Assembly (NCBI RefSeq): GCF_002257705.1
Contig: NZ_LSLK01000059.1
Coordinates: 1 to 64,000 of the forward strand
Length of the DNA stretch: 64,000 bases
From: Sporomusa silvacetica DSM 10669
Lineage (GTDB): Bacteria > Bacillota > Negativicutes > Sporomusales > Sporomusaceae
Direction: 5' to 3'
In this document: in pieces, positions 34,585-43,035 of the stretch
Layout: each line of letters opens with the position of its first letter
Position numbering within the stretch: position 1 is the first letter of the stretch
Translations under genes and position numbers: made by a program
Notes under the pieces: generated by a model
What the model saw: only the letters and a program-made list of their open reading frames with translations
The model's database searches: none
Told to the model about the DNA's origin: nothing

Positions 34585-36858
34585 CTATTTTTTTGGTACC
34601 CTGGGCTTCTTGGGCCTGGCACTGGCAGCAGGTTTCTTCTTAGCCGCAATCGATTGCGGTTTATTAGTACTGCGCCTTTGACTGGGTTTATTACGCTTTT
34701 GCGCTGTTGTCTGACTATTGACAGCTTGCAGGGGGTTATCCGCCTTTGCCACCACATAGTCAATAGTACGTTCTGCCGGGTTGACCTTAGCTACCATGAT
34801 CTTGACCATGTTGCCCAGCTGATAAACGTTGCTTGTCCGTTCCCCGATCAAAGAATATTGTTCTTCGACATACCGATAGTAATCGTCATCCAGACTTGAT
34901 ACATGTACCAAGCCTTCAATGCCATTGGCGATTTCAACAAAAAAGCCAAAGGCAGTAACCCCGCTAATGATGCCGTCAAACTCCTCACCAACGAACTGGG
35001 CCATGTATTCTACCTTTTTCAAATCAACGGTTGCACGCTCCGCCTCAGCTGCCGCCCGTTCCCGTTCAGAGGAATGCATGGCAATCTCAGGCAGCATGGT
35101 TGATAACTTCTGGCGACGTTTAGCTGAGATATCGCCAGTAGAGAAGGTCTCACGAATAAGACGATGAACAATCAAATCCGGGTAGCGTCTGATAGGCGAC
35201 GTAAAATGCGTATAATAGGTTGCCGCCAGTCCAAAATGCCCCAGATTCTCGGCATCATAGCGAGCCTGTTTGAGTGAGCGAAGCATAACGGTGCTAATAA
35301 TGCGTTCTTCGGGACGCCCGGCAATCTTACTAAGCACTCGCTGTAGGGCCATAGGTTGAATTTCCTGGGTTTTAGGTAAATGCTGGCCAAAGTTTCCCAG
35401 CAACACATTAAGTCTGGCCATTTTTTCTTCGTCTGGTTCTTCATGTACCCTAAACATGGACGGAATCCCTAACCAATGCATATGCTCGGCGACCGTCTCG
35501 TTGGCGACAAGCATAAATTCTTCGATAATTGATTCGGCTATGCTGCGAATCCTCTTTTCAATGGCAATAGGCCGCCCCTCATCATCCAGCTTTACCTTTA
35601 TTTCCGGGAAATCAAAATCAATGGCTCCCCGGCGCATCCGGCGGTCACGTAAAATCCGGCACAACCGCTCCATTTCTTCCAGCGGTCCCACCAAATCGGC
35701 ATACTTATCCCGTAGCTCTTCATCTTGATCGGCAACAATCTGCCGCACAATATTGTAGGTTAAGCGGGTTTTTACCCGAATTACGCTAGGAAAAATTTCA
35801 TGATTGACTACTTGGCCACGACCATTAATCTCCATCTGGGCTGACAAGGCCAGTCGGTCTTCCCCGGCGTTCAAGCTGCAAATTCCGTTCGACAGGCGGG
35901 GTGGCAGCATAGGCAGTACCCGATCAACAAGATAAACACTAGTGCCTCTAGCTCTGGCCTCATTGTCCAGGGGTGTGTTTTCCCGTACATAGTGGCTGAC
36001 ATCGGCAATATGTACACTCAGCAGATAATGGCCGTTTTTCTGGCGCTCAACATAGACAGCATCGTCTAAGTCTTTGGCATCGTCACCATCAATTGTGACG
36101 AGATTAAGTTCTCTAAGGTCTCTGCGTCCTAGTAAATCCTCTGGACTAATGGTAGTGGTTACGCGTTCAGCCGCTCTTTCGACCTCTGGTGGAAACTCAG
36201 TAGGTAGGTTATTGTTCTTGATAATGGATAATATCTCTATCCCAGAATCTCCCTGCTGGCCTAGTACCTCGACAATTCGGCCTTCGGCACTTTTTTGTTT
36301 GTGTGGCCACTCAATAATCTCGACAACTACCTTGGCACCTGTTTTGGCACCATTAAACTCATCTTTCGGCACAAAAATATCCCGGCCGATCCGGCGGTCA
36401 TCTGGCAGAACAAAGCCGAAATTACGACTAGCCTCAAAGGTTCCCACAACCTTATTATTGTTCCTGGTGACCACCCGGATAATTTCACCCTCGACTGCTT
36501 TTCCGGAAACATGCCGCTGATGCATACGGGCTACCACACGGTCGCCATGCATAGCACCACCAAGAGCATCAGGTGGAATAAAGACATCATCTATCTCCTG
36601 ATCTTCCGGTAAAATAAAACCGAATCCCTTGGTTGTTGCTGAAAACTTGCCAACAACCAGATTCATGCGATCAGGCACGCCAAATTTACCATAACGGGTT
36701 TTTATAATAGCAGCCGTTGCCTCCAGCTTGTCCAATACCTGCCAAAACTCTTCCAGTTCTTTGCCTCGAATGCCCATACCATCAGCCAAGTCTTCTGCGG
36801 TGAGCGGTTTATAGGCTTCTTTCCGCATAAACTCCAGGATTCTGTCTGACAAATCCAT
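34585..36858 (-). CDS. rnr: ribonuclease R (757 aa)
   Basis: A 3'-5' exoribonuclease that digests structured RNA and works with tmRNA in clearing stalled messages. Order: N-terminal winged helix (about 1-65), two cold-shock domains (ATTKGFGFILPEDQ; ASRNFGFVLPDDRR), RNB catalytic domain with DGDDAKDLDDAVYVE, an S1 domain (GIISGVTAFGFFVEI) and a Lys/Arg/Pro-rich tail of about 50 residues. The ATG at 36858 is preferred because GGAG at 36870 is correctly spaced for it; it is 1 bp past the thioesterase stop. Confidence 0.97.
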   Translation of the reverse strand: MDLSDRILEFMRKEAYKPLTAEDLADGMGIRGKELEEFWQVLDKLEATAAIIKTRYGKFGVPDRMNLVVGKFSATTKGFGFILPEDQEIDDVFIPPDALGGAMHGDRVVARMHQRHVSGKAVEGEIIRVVTRNNNKVVGTFEASRNFGFVLPDDRRIGRDIFVPKDEFNGAKTGAKVVVEIIEWPHKQKSAEGRIVEVLGQQGDSGIEILSIIKNNNLPTEFPPEVERAAERVTTTISPEDLLGRRDLRELNLVTIDGDDAKDLDDAVYVERQKNGHYLLSVHIADVSHYVRENTPLDNEARARGTSVYLVDRVLPMLPPRLSNGICSLNAGEDRLALSAQMEINGRGQVVNHEIFPSVIRVKTRLTYNIVRQIVADQDEELRDKYADLVGPLEEMERLCRILRDRRMRRGAIDFDFPEIKVKLDDEGRPIAIEKRIRSIAESIIEEFMLVANETVAEHMHWLGIPSMFRVHEEPDEEKMARLNVLLGNFGQHLPKTQEIQPMALQRVLSKIAGRPEERIISTVMLRSLKQARYDAENLGHFGLAATYYTHFTSPIRRYPDLIVHRLIRETFSTGDISAKRRQKLSTMLPEIAMHSSERERAAAEAERATVDLKKVEYMAQFVGEEFDGIISGVTAFGFFVEIANGIEGLVHVSSLDDDYYRYVEEQYSLIGERTSNVYQLGNMVKIMVAKVNPAERTIDYVVAKADNPLQAVNSQTTAQKRNKPSQRRSTNKPQSIAAKKKPAASARPKKPRVPKK

Positions 36859-36859
36859 A

Positions 36860-37255
36860 TTATTCATCTCCTTTTATGGCAACCATAGCCTTTCCTTCAG
36901 CCGTTACTGTTCCATCCGGCAAAGTAATCTTACCGGCTAGTTCCACCATTTTTCCCCGTTTACTGGTAATCCATCCGCTTATCGTTAATTTTTCTCTAAT
37001 AGGAGTTGGCTGACGATACCTCACTTCCAGCTTGGCCGTTACCGCAGTAAGACCTTGGGCATATAGGTAGCGGGCCATTGTTTCATCAAGCAGCGTACTT
37101 ATCAATCCACCATGCATAATACCGTTATAGCCTTGATGCTCAGGACCGGCAGTAAAATTTGTCAAATAGACATCGTTTTCTTCCCGAAAAGTAAGTTTGA
37201 GCCCAATGGGATTACGCGGTCCACAGGCAAAACACCAGTCATTCATATCATTCAT
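36860..37255 (-). CDS. hotdog-fold thioesterase, PaaI-like (131 aa)
   Basis: A cytoplasmic acyl-CoA thioesterase-type protein. CFACGPRNPIGLKL at the N-terminus, then YNGIMHGGLISTLLDETMA, the conserved HGG(x)nSxxDE active-site helix of PaaI-type hotdog enzymes, and KLEVRYRQPTP. The substrate is not deducible. Its stop nearly touches the rnr start, and the esterase gene is 12 bp upstream, so a four-gene transcript is likely. Confidence 0.85.
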   Translation of the reverse strand: MNDMNDWCFACGPRNPIGLKLTFREENDVYLTNFTAGPEHQGYNGIMHGGLISTLLDETMARYLYAQGLTAVTAKLEVRYRQPTPIREKLTISGWITSKRGKMVELAGKITLPDGTVTAEGKAMVAIKGDE

Positions 37256-37267
37256 AATGCACCTCGT

Positions 37268-38005
37268 CTAATTTCCGGCCAAAAACCGGCCAATTTCCTG
37301 GAACACATACTCTCGCTCTGTGTCCAGGGTAATTATGTGTCCCGATTTGTTAAGCCACACCAGTCTTTTATCAGTACTTCCCAGTTTATTGTAGATATAT
37401 TGAGCACTTTCCGGTTCAACCGTGTGCTCTTTTTTTGATTGAATAACAAGCGCCGGTACTGTTACTGACGGCAAAAGAGTATCAACATGGTTGATTAGGT
37501 GAATAAGGCTGGTTAAGCTGCTAAGTGGTGTCATGTCATAACTAATGGAGTACTCCTCGCCCCTATCAGGCAAACGCTTGCGTTTTTTCGAGACAAAGTT
37601 AGTAAACATCCGGTAAAGCGGCAATAATCGCAGCCGCTTGTTGGCGATATAGATGGGGGCGCTAAGTACTGCCAGCTTACTTACAGGATACTCACTGGCT
37701 AGTTTAAGGGTTAAGAGACCGCCCATCGACAAACCAACTGCTGCGATATTGCTGCAGATCCCATTTAATACATGATAGCCGTCCTCGACACTGCTATACC
37801 AGTGCGGCCAGGTTGTTTTCGCCATGTCCTCCGGCGTAGTTCCGTGTCCTGAAAGCCTTGGGGCTAACACGGTATAGCCAAGGCTATTGAGATACTCTCC
37901 AGCCAGGCGCATTTCTGACGGTGCCCCGGTAAACCCATGCACTACAAGTACGCCGGTTTCACCGCCTGGTAAAAAAAAGGGCTCAGCTCCCGGCATTATG
38001 GCCAA
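37268..38005 (-). CDS. alpha/beta-hydrolase carboxylesterase, Est30-like (245 aa)
   Basis: The nucleophile elbow is GLSMGG (Ser near 95), with an oxyanion GFTGAPSEM near 25, a late Asp in the HTVEPESAQ region and His in KSGHIITLD near 230. The length and motifs match the monoacylglycerol-lipase/Est30 carboxylesterases of Firmicutes, which hydrolyse short-chain esters in the cytosol. The physiological substrate is unknown. Confidence 0.88.
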   Translation of the reverse strand: MAIMPGAEPFFLPGGETGVLVVHGFTGAPSEMRLAGEYLNSLGYTVLAPRLSGHGTTPEDMAKTTWPHWYSSVEDGYHVLNGICSNIAAVGLSMGGLLTLKLASEYPVSKLAVLSAPIYIANKRLRLLPLYRMFTNFVSKKRKRLPDRGEEYSISYDMTPLSSLTSLIHLINHVDTLLPSVTVPALVIQSKKEHTVEPESAQYIYNKLGSTDKRLVWLNKSGHIITLDTEREYVFQEIGRFLAGN

Positions 38006-38041
38006 GTAAAACTCCTCCCATTTTGTTTGTATCTATCCTTA

Positions 38042-38761
38042 TTATTTCCTGTTAGCTGTGTTGACAAACGCTGTAAATAACGCAAGCATAGCCGGATTTT
38101 TGTAAATCATAAGTTCAGGGTGCCATTGAACACCAACAGCAAAAGGCGCTGTTTCGTGCTCTACGGCTTCGATAACTCCGTCTTTGGCTCTGGCAGTTAT
38201 CCAAAGCCCAGGAGCTACCGCCTTGATTGCCTGATGGTGGAAGCTGTTAGTCATAACCGTATCCCCCCATATACCAGCCAGCCTACTATCATGTTCCAAA
38301 ATCACAGTATGTCCAGCGTAATCTCCAGGAGATTGTTGGTCATGCTGAACCGTAGCCTCTGTCAGGTGCTGATCAATACTACCACCTAATGCTACATTAA
38401 GCAGTTGGCAGCCGCGGCAAATACCCAGTACGGGTTTACCTGACGCCAGCGCCAACTTTACCAATTCCAGTTCATGCGTATCGCGCTCAGGAAGTACTGT
38501 CCCCAGTCCACGCATTGGTTCTTCGCCAAATATCTGCGGCTGGATATCGCCGCCCCCCGAAAGCAAAAGGCCGTCAACTGCAGCTATTTGTTCTACTATC
38601 GCCGCCTGCTCTGCAATTATCGGCAGCAATACAGGCACACCACCAGCACAGAGTACTGCCTGTATATAGGCATCACTCACAAATTGCCGTTTGGTACCAT
38701 TCATGATGCCACCTTCAGTTAAAAATAGGCTGGTAGTAATGCCTATCAATGGTTTTGCCAC
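38042..38761 (-). CDS. class-I-glutamine-amidotransferase-like hydrolase, peptidase C26 (239 aa)
   Basis: It has GICRGCQLLNVALGG with the nucleophile Cys (near 113), an upstream GLLLSGGGDIQP and the catalytic His-Glu pair in VQWHPEL. This is the gamma-glutamyl-gamma-aminobutyrate hydrolase (PuuD) family, which cleaves gamma-glutamyl bonds of polyamine or related compounds. No puu genes accompany it, so the substrate is open. Confidence 0.88.
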   Translation of the reverse strand: MAKPLIGITTSLFLTEGGIMNGTKRQFVSDAYIQAVLCAGGVPVLLPIIAEQAAIVEQIAAVDGLLLSGGGDIQPQIFGEEPMRGLGTVLPERDTHELELVKLALASGKPVLGICRGCQLLNVALGGSIDQHLTEATVQHDQQSPGDYAGHTVILEHDSRLAGIWGDTVMTNSFHHQAIKAVAPGLWITARAKDGVIEAVEHETAPFAVGVQWHPELMIYKNPAMLALFTAFVNTANRK

Positions 38762-38880
38762 ATCAGCTCACCCCAATACAATTATTGTAAGTATCTGTGG
38801 CATTATATGCTACTAATTATACCATTGTCTGCCGCGTAAGGGAAATATAGCTTACGGTAAGTCATTAAGCGCAATAAAAT

Positions 38881-38912
38881 AAAACGCCAAGCATAATAGC
38901 TTGGCGTTTTTT
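38881..38912. terminator. rho-independent terminator downstream of hppA
   Basis: AACGCCAAGC pairs with GCTTGGCGTT around six bases, flanked by A and T runs, 10 nt past the hppA stop codon. It can serve both directions. Confidence 0.85.
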
Positions 38913-38921
38913 CTTGAAAAT

Positions 38922-40928
38922 TTATGAGAAAAGAAGCGGTGCAATAATGAGTGAGATGGTACCAGCAACTTTGATCAGCGGGTTCATTGCCGGACCGCAA
39001 GTATCCTTGAACGGGTCACCTACGGTATCGCCGATAACAGCTGCTGCATGGGTCGGAGTACCCTTGCCGCCATATTTACCGGTTTCAATCCATTTCTTCG
39101 CATTATCCCAAGCGCCACCAGCGTTGGACATGAATAATGCCAACAATACACCAGCTGCAGTGGCACCGGCCAGGAAACCAGCCAAGGCTTTTGCCCCCAG
39201 GATAAAACCAACAAGAATAGGCGAGCCTACAGCAAAGATGCCGGGAACGATCATTTCGCGGATAGCCGCTTTAGTGCTAATATCTACACATTTGGCATAA
39301 TCAGGACGGCCAGTGCCTTCCATAATGCCAGGGATTTCACGGAACTGACGGCGAACCTCGCCAATCATTTCAAAAGCAGCTTTACCTACAGCTTCCATTG
39401 TGAACGCACATACCAGAAACGGCAGGGTTGCACCAAGGAAGATACCAATAATTACTGTTGGTTCGGTCAGATTAATCACTAAATGACCGTTTGCTAACAG
39501 ACCGGACAGTTTAGGGTTTTTAGCAATTTCTTCACCAAAAGCAGTAAACAAGGCTAATGCTGTGAGAGCAGCAGAACCAATGGCAAAACCTTTGGCAATT
39601 GCAGCCGTAGTGTTGCCAACTGCGTCTAATTTGTCAGTAGTTTTGCGAACCTCAGGACCAAGATCGGCCATTTCGGCAATACCACCAGCGTTGTCGGCAA
39701 CCGGACCAAAAGAGTCAACGGCAACAACCATACCAGCAGTACAGAGCATGCCCATGGCGGCCATAGCAATACCATAGATACCAGCTGCACCATAAGCTAT
39801 CCAGATAGCAGCAGCGAATACCAGCATCGGCAATGCAGTGCTTCTCAAGCCACAGGCAAGACCTGCGATAACGTTGGTCGCCGGGCCTGTTTGCGAAGCA
39901 TCAGCAATATGCTGGGTAGGTGGTTTGTTGCTGGAAGTATAGTATTCAGTAATAGCACCTACAAGCACGTTAACAGCTAAACCACAGACAACAGCAATAG
40001 TAATACCTATGGCCTTGGCCGGAAGCATAGTGCTGGCAATGGCATAGGTAGCAACGGCAACAAGAATATTAGTTCCCCATATCCCTCTATTCAGGGCAGC
40101 TTGAGGATCACCATCTTCACTGGTTCTAACTAAGAAGGTACTGATAATAGAAGCAAAAATTCCGGCTGCACCGATTATTAATGGGAACAACACACCGTTA
40201 ATATCACCCTTAAAGACGGTTTGACCAATAAGCATCGCCGCAATAGCAGTAGCAGCATAGGACTCAAACAAGTCAGCTCCCATGCCAGCGGTATCGCCAA
40301 CATTATCACCCACGTTATCAGCAATAACGGCTGGGTTACGGGGATCATCCTCAGGAATACCTGCTTCAACCTTACCTACCAGGTCAGCACCAACGTCAGC
40401 TGCTTTGGTAAAAATACCGCCGCCGACACGGGCAAAGAATGCAATGGCGCTAGCGCCAAAAGCAAAGCTGTTGATAACAACAGGATCTCTAAAAATTATG
40501 TATAACGTAGATACACCCAAAAGTCCCAAACCGGCAACAGACATGCCCATAACGGCACCGGCACGGAAAGAAACACTCAGAGCTTTGTTAAGACTGCTAC
40601 GGGCAGCTTCCGTTGTACGAGCGTTCGACTTGGTTGTCGAAGTCATTCCTACATAACCGGCAATGGCGGAGCAAATAGCACCTACCAGGAAGGATACAGC
40701 CAATTTGTAGCCATCCACATAAAAGAGAATAAAGAAAATGACGATAGTAAACGGAATAAGTGTTTTGTACTGGCGGTTAAGAAAAGCCATAGCTCCTTCA
40801 AAAATCGCCTGAGAAATGTCCTGCATTTTTTGGTTGCCTGGGCTTTCCCTCAGTACGCTAGCCATGAAATACGCAGCAAAAGCTAGCGCCACAAGTCCAG
40901 CGAACGGCGCAATGTACAATAAATCCAT
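38922..40928 (-). CDS. hppA: membrane-bound proton- or sodium-pumping pyrophosphatase (668 aa)
   Basis: Couples pyrophosphate hydrolysis to ion export across the inner membrane; about 16 helices. Catalytic motifs are DVGADLVGKVEAGIPEDDP and NVGDNVGDTAGMGADLFE, with a further Asp cluster near the C-terminus (NAGGAWDNAKKWIE and GDTVGDPFKDT). GNTTAAIAKG has Ala, not Lys, at the position that distinguishes K+-dependent from K+-independent enzymes, so this is predicted K+-dependent and could pump H+ or Na+. The start at 40928 follows GGGGGAAAG; 14 upstream codons are not needed. Confidence 0.93.
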   Translation of the reverse strand: MDLLYIAPFAGLVALAFAAYFMASVLRESPGNQKMQDISQAIFEGAMAFLNRQYKTLIPFTIVIFFILFYVDGYKLAVSFLVGAICSAIAGYVGMTSTTKSNARTTEAARSSLNKALSVSFRAGAVMGMSVAGLGLLGVSTLYIIFRDPVVINSFAFGASAIAFFARVGGGIFTKAADVGADLVGKVEAGIPEDDPRNPAVIADNVGDNVGDTAGMGADLFESYAATAIAAMLIGQTVFKGDINGVLFPLIIGAAGIFASIISTFLVRTSEDGDPQAALNRGIWGTNILVAVATYAIASTMLPAKAIGITIAVVCGLAVNVLVGAITEYYTSSNKPPTQHIADASQTGPATNVIAGLACGLRSTALPMLVFAAAIWIAYGAAGIYGIAMAAMGMLCTAGMVVAVDSFGPVADNAGGIAEMADLGPEVRKTTDKLDAVGNTTAAIAKGFAIGSAALTALALFTAFGEEIAKNPKLSGLLANGHLVINLTEPTVIIGIFLGATLPFLVCAFTMEAVGKAAFEMIGEVRRQFREIPGIMEGTGRPDYAKCVDISTKAAIREMIVPGIFAVGSPILVGFILGAKALAGFLAGATAAGVLLALFMSNAGGAWDNAKKWIETGKYGGKGTPTHAAAVIGDTVGDPFKDTCGPAMNPLIKVAGTISLIIAPLLFS

Positions 40929-40963
40929 GATTATCTTTCCCCCTTTGACTAAAACTTGAAAAT

Positions 40964-40999
40964 ACCTCAATATGCCGGAGATACTCCAGCCATTGAGGT
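40964..40999 (-). terminator. hairpin between secG and hppA
   Basis: ACCTCAAT pairs with ATTGAGGT with an inner CGGAG/CTCCAG stem, followed by TATTTTC on the minus strand. It directly follows secG. Confidence 0.6.
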
Positions 41000-41007
41000 G
41001 AGTAGCC

Positions 41008-41238
41008 CTACTGCATCAATTTAACCAAAACCATTGTTACAATTCCGAACAATGCGGCAATGATAATTGTTGCTTTTGCCAAAATTGCATCAAGTCCTTT
41101 AGCTTTGCCACCGAACATAGATTCGGCCCCTCCGGCAATTGAACCTGACAAACCGGCACTTTTACCTGACTGCAATACTACTACGGCAATTAGTGCAATA
41201 GAAAGTACACCTTCTAATATCATCAGTCCTGTTATCAT
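41008..41238 (-). CDS. secG: preprotein translocase subunit SecG (76 aa)
   Basis: Accessory subunit of the SecYEG channel. Two helices (about 5-24 and 55-74), with VVLQSGKSAGLSGSIAGG and the conserved MFGGKAKGLDA loop between them. The usual length is 70-80 residues. It has its own promoter and a terminator-like hairpin, so it is a single-gene unit between the glycolytic operon and hppA. Confidence 0.95.
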   Translation of the reverse strand: MITGLMILEGVLSIALIAVVVLQSGKSAGLSGSIAGGAESMFGGKAKGLDAILAKATIIIAALFGIVTMVLVKLMQ

Positions 41239-41305
41239 TTCTTTACACCCCCCATGACTGATACCTATCCTTTGCTACAATACCACGCTGCCAAGGCATA
41301 ACCAT

Positions 41306-41335
41306 ATTCTAACACACTTAAACGCTGCTTGACAA
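41306..41335 (-). promoter_or_regulatory. probable secG promoter
   Basis: TTGTCA, 18 bp, TAGAAT on the minus strand, about 70 bp upstream of the secG start. The -35 region is part of a dyad (CTTGAC...GTCAAG). Confidence 0.5.
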
Positions 41336-41394
41336 TTCTTTCGTCAAGGTTTTCACACATATATATTATACATATTTTTACCAGTTTGTCAAAA

Positions 41395-41426
41395 AAATAA
41401 ACAGCCGATGTTCCGGCTGTTTATTT
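41395..41426 (-). terminator. terminator of the glycolytic operon
   Basis: AAATAAACAGCCG pairs with CGGCTGTTTATTT and is followed by a run of seven T on the minus strand. It lies 17 nt past the zinc-ribbon gene, ending the eno transcript. Confidence 0.85.
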
Positions 41427-41442
41427 ACCTGTTTTCTACGCC

Positions 41443-41673
41443 TTAATAGGGGGGTAGTACCGGATCGGGATGGTCCACAGAGGAATTAACATTCGTAGCA
41501 TGCCTGTTATAGCGGCTAGCACAGCCAAACTGTCCTTCCTGCTGCTGAATGACTTCCATGTTAGAACTACCGCAATGCTTACAGACATTATTTTTTAGGC
41601 ATTCCAGCAAATCGTTCTCACAATCATCCAGGTAGCCGCAGTCATTGCATTTTAGCAAAAATCCCTTCGGCAT
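41443..41673 (-). CDS. zinc-ribbon protein at the end of the glycolytic operon (76 aa)
   Basis: Four Cys in two knuckles (CNDCGYLDDCENDLLEC and CKHCGSSNME) form a likely zinc site. The C-terminal 30 residues are polar and probably disordered (NSSVDHPDPVLPPY). It begins 28 bp past eno and is followed by a strong terminator, so it is the last gene of that operon. I recognise no named family. A role tied to the glycolytic genes is only inferred from position. Confidence 0.65.
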   Translation of the reverse strand: MPKGFLLKCNDCGYLDDCENDLLECLKNNVCKHCGSSNMEVIQQQEGQFGCASRYNRHATNVNSSVDHPDPVLPPY

Positions 41674-41701
41674 CTTTTGTTCACCTCCCTTCGGCGCGAA
41701 C

Positions 41702-42988
41702 TTATCTTAAGTTATAGAAAACCTTATACCCGCGGTATTGGGCCAGATCGCCCAACTGCTCTTCAATCCGGAGTAATTGGTTATATTTAGCCACGCGGTC
41801 GGTACGAGCAGGCGCACCAGTCTTGATTTGTCCAGCATTAACAGCTACCGCAATATCAGCAATAGTGGAGTCTTCTGTTTCCCCGGAACGATGTGAAATT
41901 ACACAGGTATAACCAGCACGTTTTGCCATTTCAATGGTATCAAAGGTTTCTGTCAATGTACCAATTTGGTTTACCTTAACCAAGATGGAGTTAGCCGTTT
42001 TGGCAACAATCCCCTGGCTTAACCGTTCCACATTAGTAACAAACAGATCATCGCCAACTAGCTGAGTTTTGCTGCTCAAACGATCAGTTAAAAGCTTCCA
42101 GCCATCCCAGTCATCTTCAGACATGCCGTCTTCAATCGATATGATGGGGTATTTTTCGACTAACTGACTATAGTATTCCACCATTTCGGCCGAAGTTTTC
42201 ACTACACCTTCGCCTTCAAGATGGTATTTTCCGTCTTTAAATAATTCGGTTGCGGCGACATCAAGGCCAAGCATGATTTGTTCGCCTGGTTTGTAGCCAG
42301 CCTTTTCAATCGCTTCAATAATGATTTTCAATGCTTCTTCATTAGATGCCAGATTAGGAGCAAAACCGCCCTCATCGCCAACGGCTGTCGCTAAATTGCG
42401 GTCAGCAAGTACTTTTTTGAGATTATGATAAATTTCCGCACCCATTCGGAGGGCTTCCGCAAAGCTTTCTGCGCCTACCGGAAGTATCATAAATTCCTGA
42501 ATATCCACATTATTATCGGCATGCTTACCGCCATTTAAGATGTTCATCATGGGAACAGGCAATTCTTTGGCATTGGCACCGCCCAAGTATTGATACAAGG
42601 CCATATCCAAAGATGATGCCGCTGCTTTTGCGGCTGCCATGGAAACTCCTAAGATAGCATTAGCGCCTAATTTGGCTTTATTCGGAGTGCCATCAAGCTC
42701 AATCATGGCCTGGTCAATACCGATTTGGTCAAGGGCGTCCATGCCGACAATTTCTGGAGTTATAATTTCATTAACATTTTCTACAGCCTTGAGCACACCT
42801 TTACCCAGGAAACGGCTCTTGTCGCCGTCGCGAAGCTCCACAGCTTCATAGGCACCAGTAGATGCGCCTGATGGAACAGCCGCACGGCCCAAGGTGCCAT
42901 CTTCCAGTAGTACGTCAACCTCAATAGTAGGATTACCGCGGGAATCAAGTATCTCTCTGGCTAAAATATCGACAATGGTTGTAGACAT
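41702..42988 (-). CDS. eno: enolase (428 aa)
   Basis: Converts 2-phosphoglycerate to phosphoenolpyruvate in the cytosol. The N-terminal ILDSRGNPTIEVDV, the Mg-binding Asp/Glu residues (LGLDVAATE, SIEDG, VGDDLFVTN), the catalytic Lys in NSILVKVNQIGT and the CVISHRSGETED signature are all present. Full length. Next to last gene of the cggR operon. Confidence 0.98.
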   Translation of the reverse strand: MSTTIVDILAREILDSRGNPTIEVDVLLEDGTLGRAAVPSGASTGAYEAVELRDGDKSRFLGKGVLKAVENVNEIITPEIVGMDALDQIGIDQAMIELDGTPNKAKLGANAILGVSMAAAKAAASSLDMALYQYLGGANAKELPVPMMNILNGGKHADNNVDIQEFMILPVGAESFAEALRMGAEIYHNLKKVLADRNLATAVGDEGGFAPNLASNEEALKIIIEAIEKAGYKPGEQIMLGLDVAATELFKDGKYHLEGEGVVKTSAEMVEYYSQLVEKYPIISIEDGMSEDDWDGWKLLTDRLSSKTQLVGDDLFVTNVERLSQGIVAKTANSILVKVNQIGTLTETFDTIEMAKRAGYTCVISHRSGETEDSTIADIAVAVNAGQIKTGAPARTDRVAKYNQLLRIEEQLGDLAQYRGYKVFYNLR

Positions 42989-43035
42989 GTGTTTTCCTCC
43001 TAATATATACGAATTTACTATGTACTTATGGAAAG

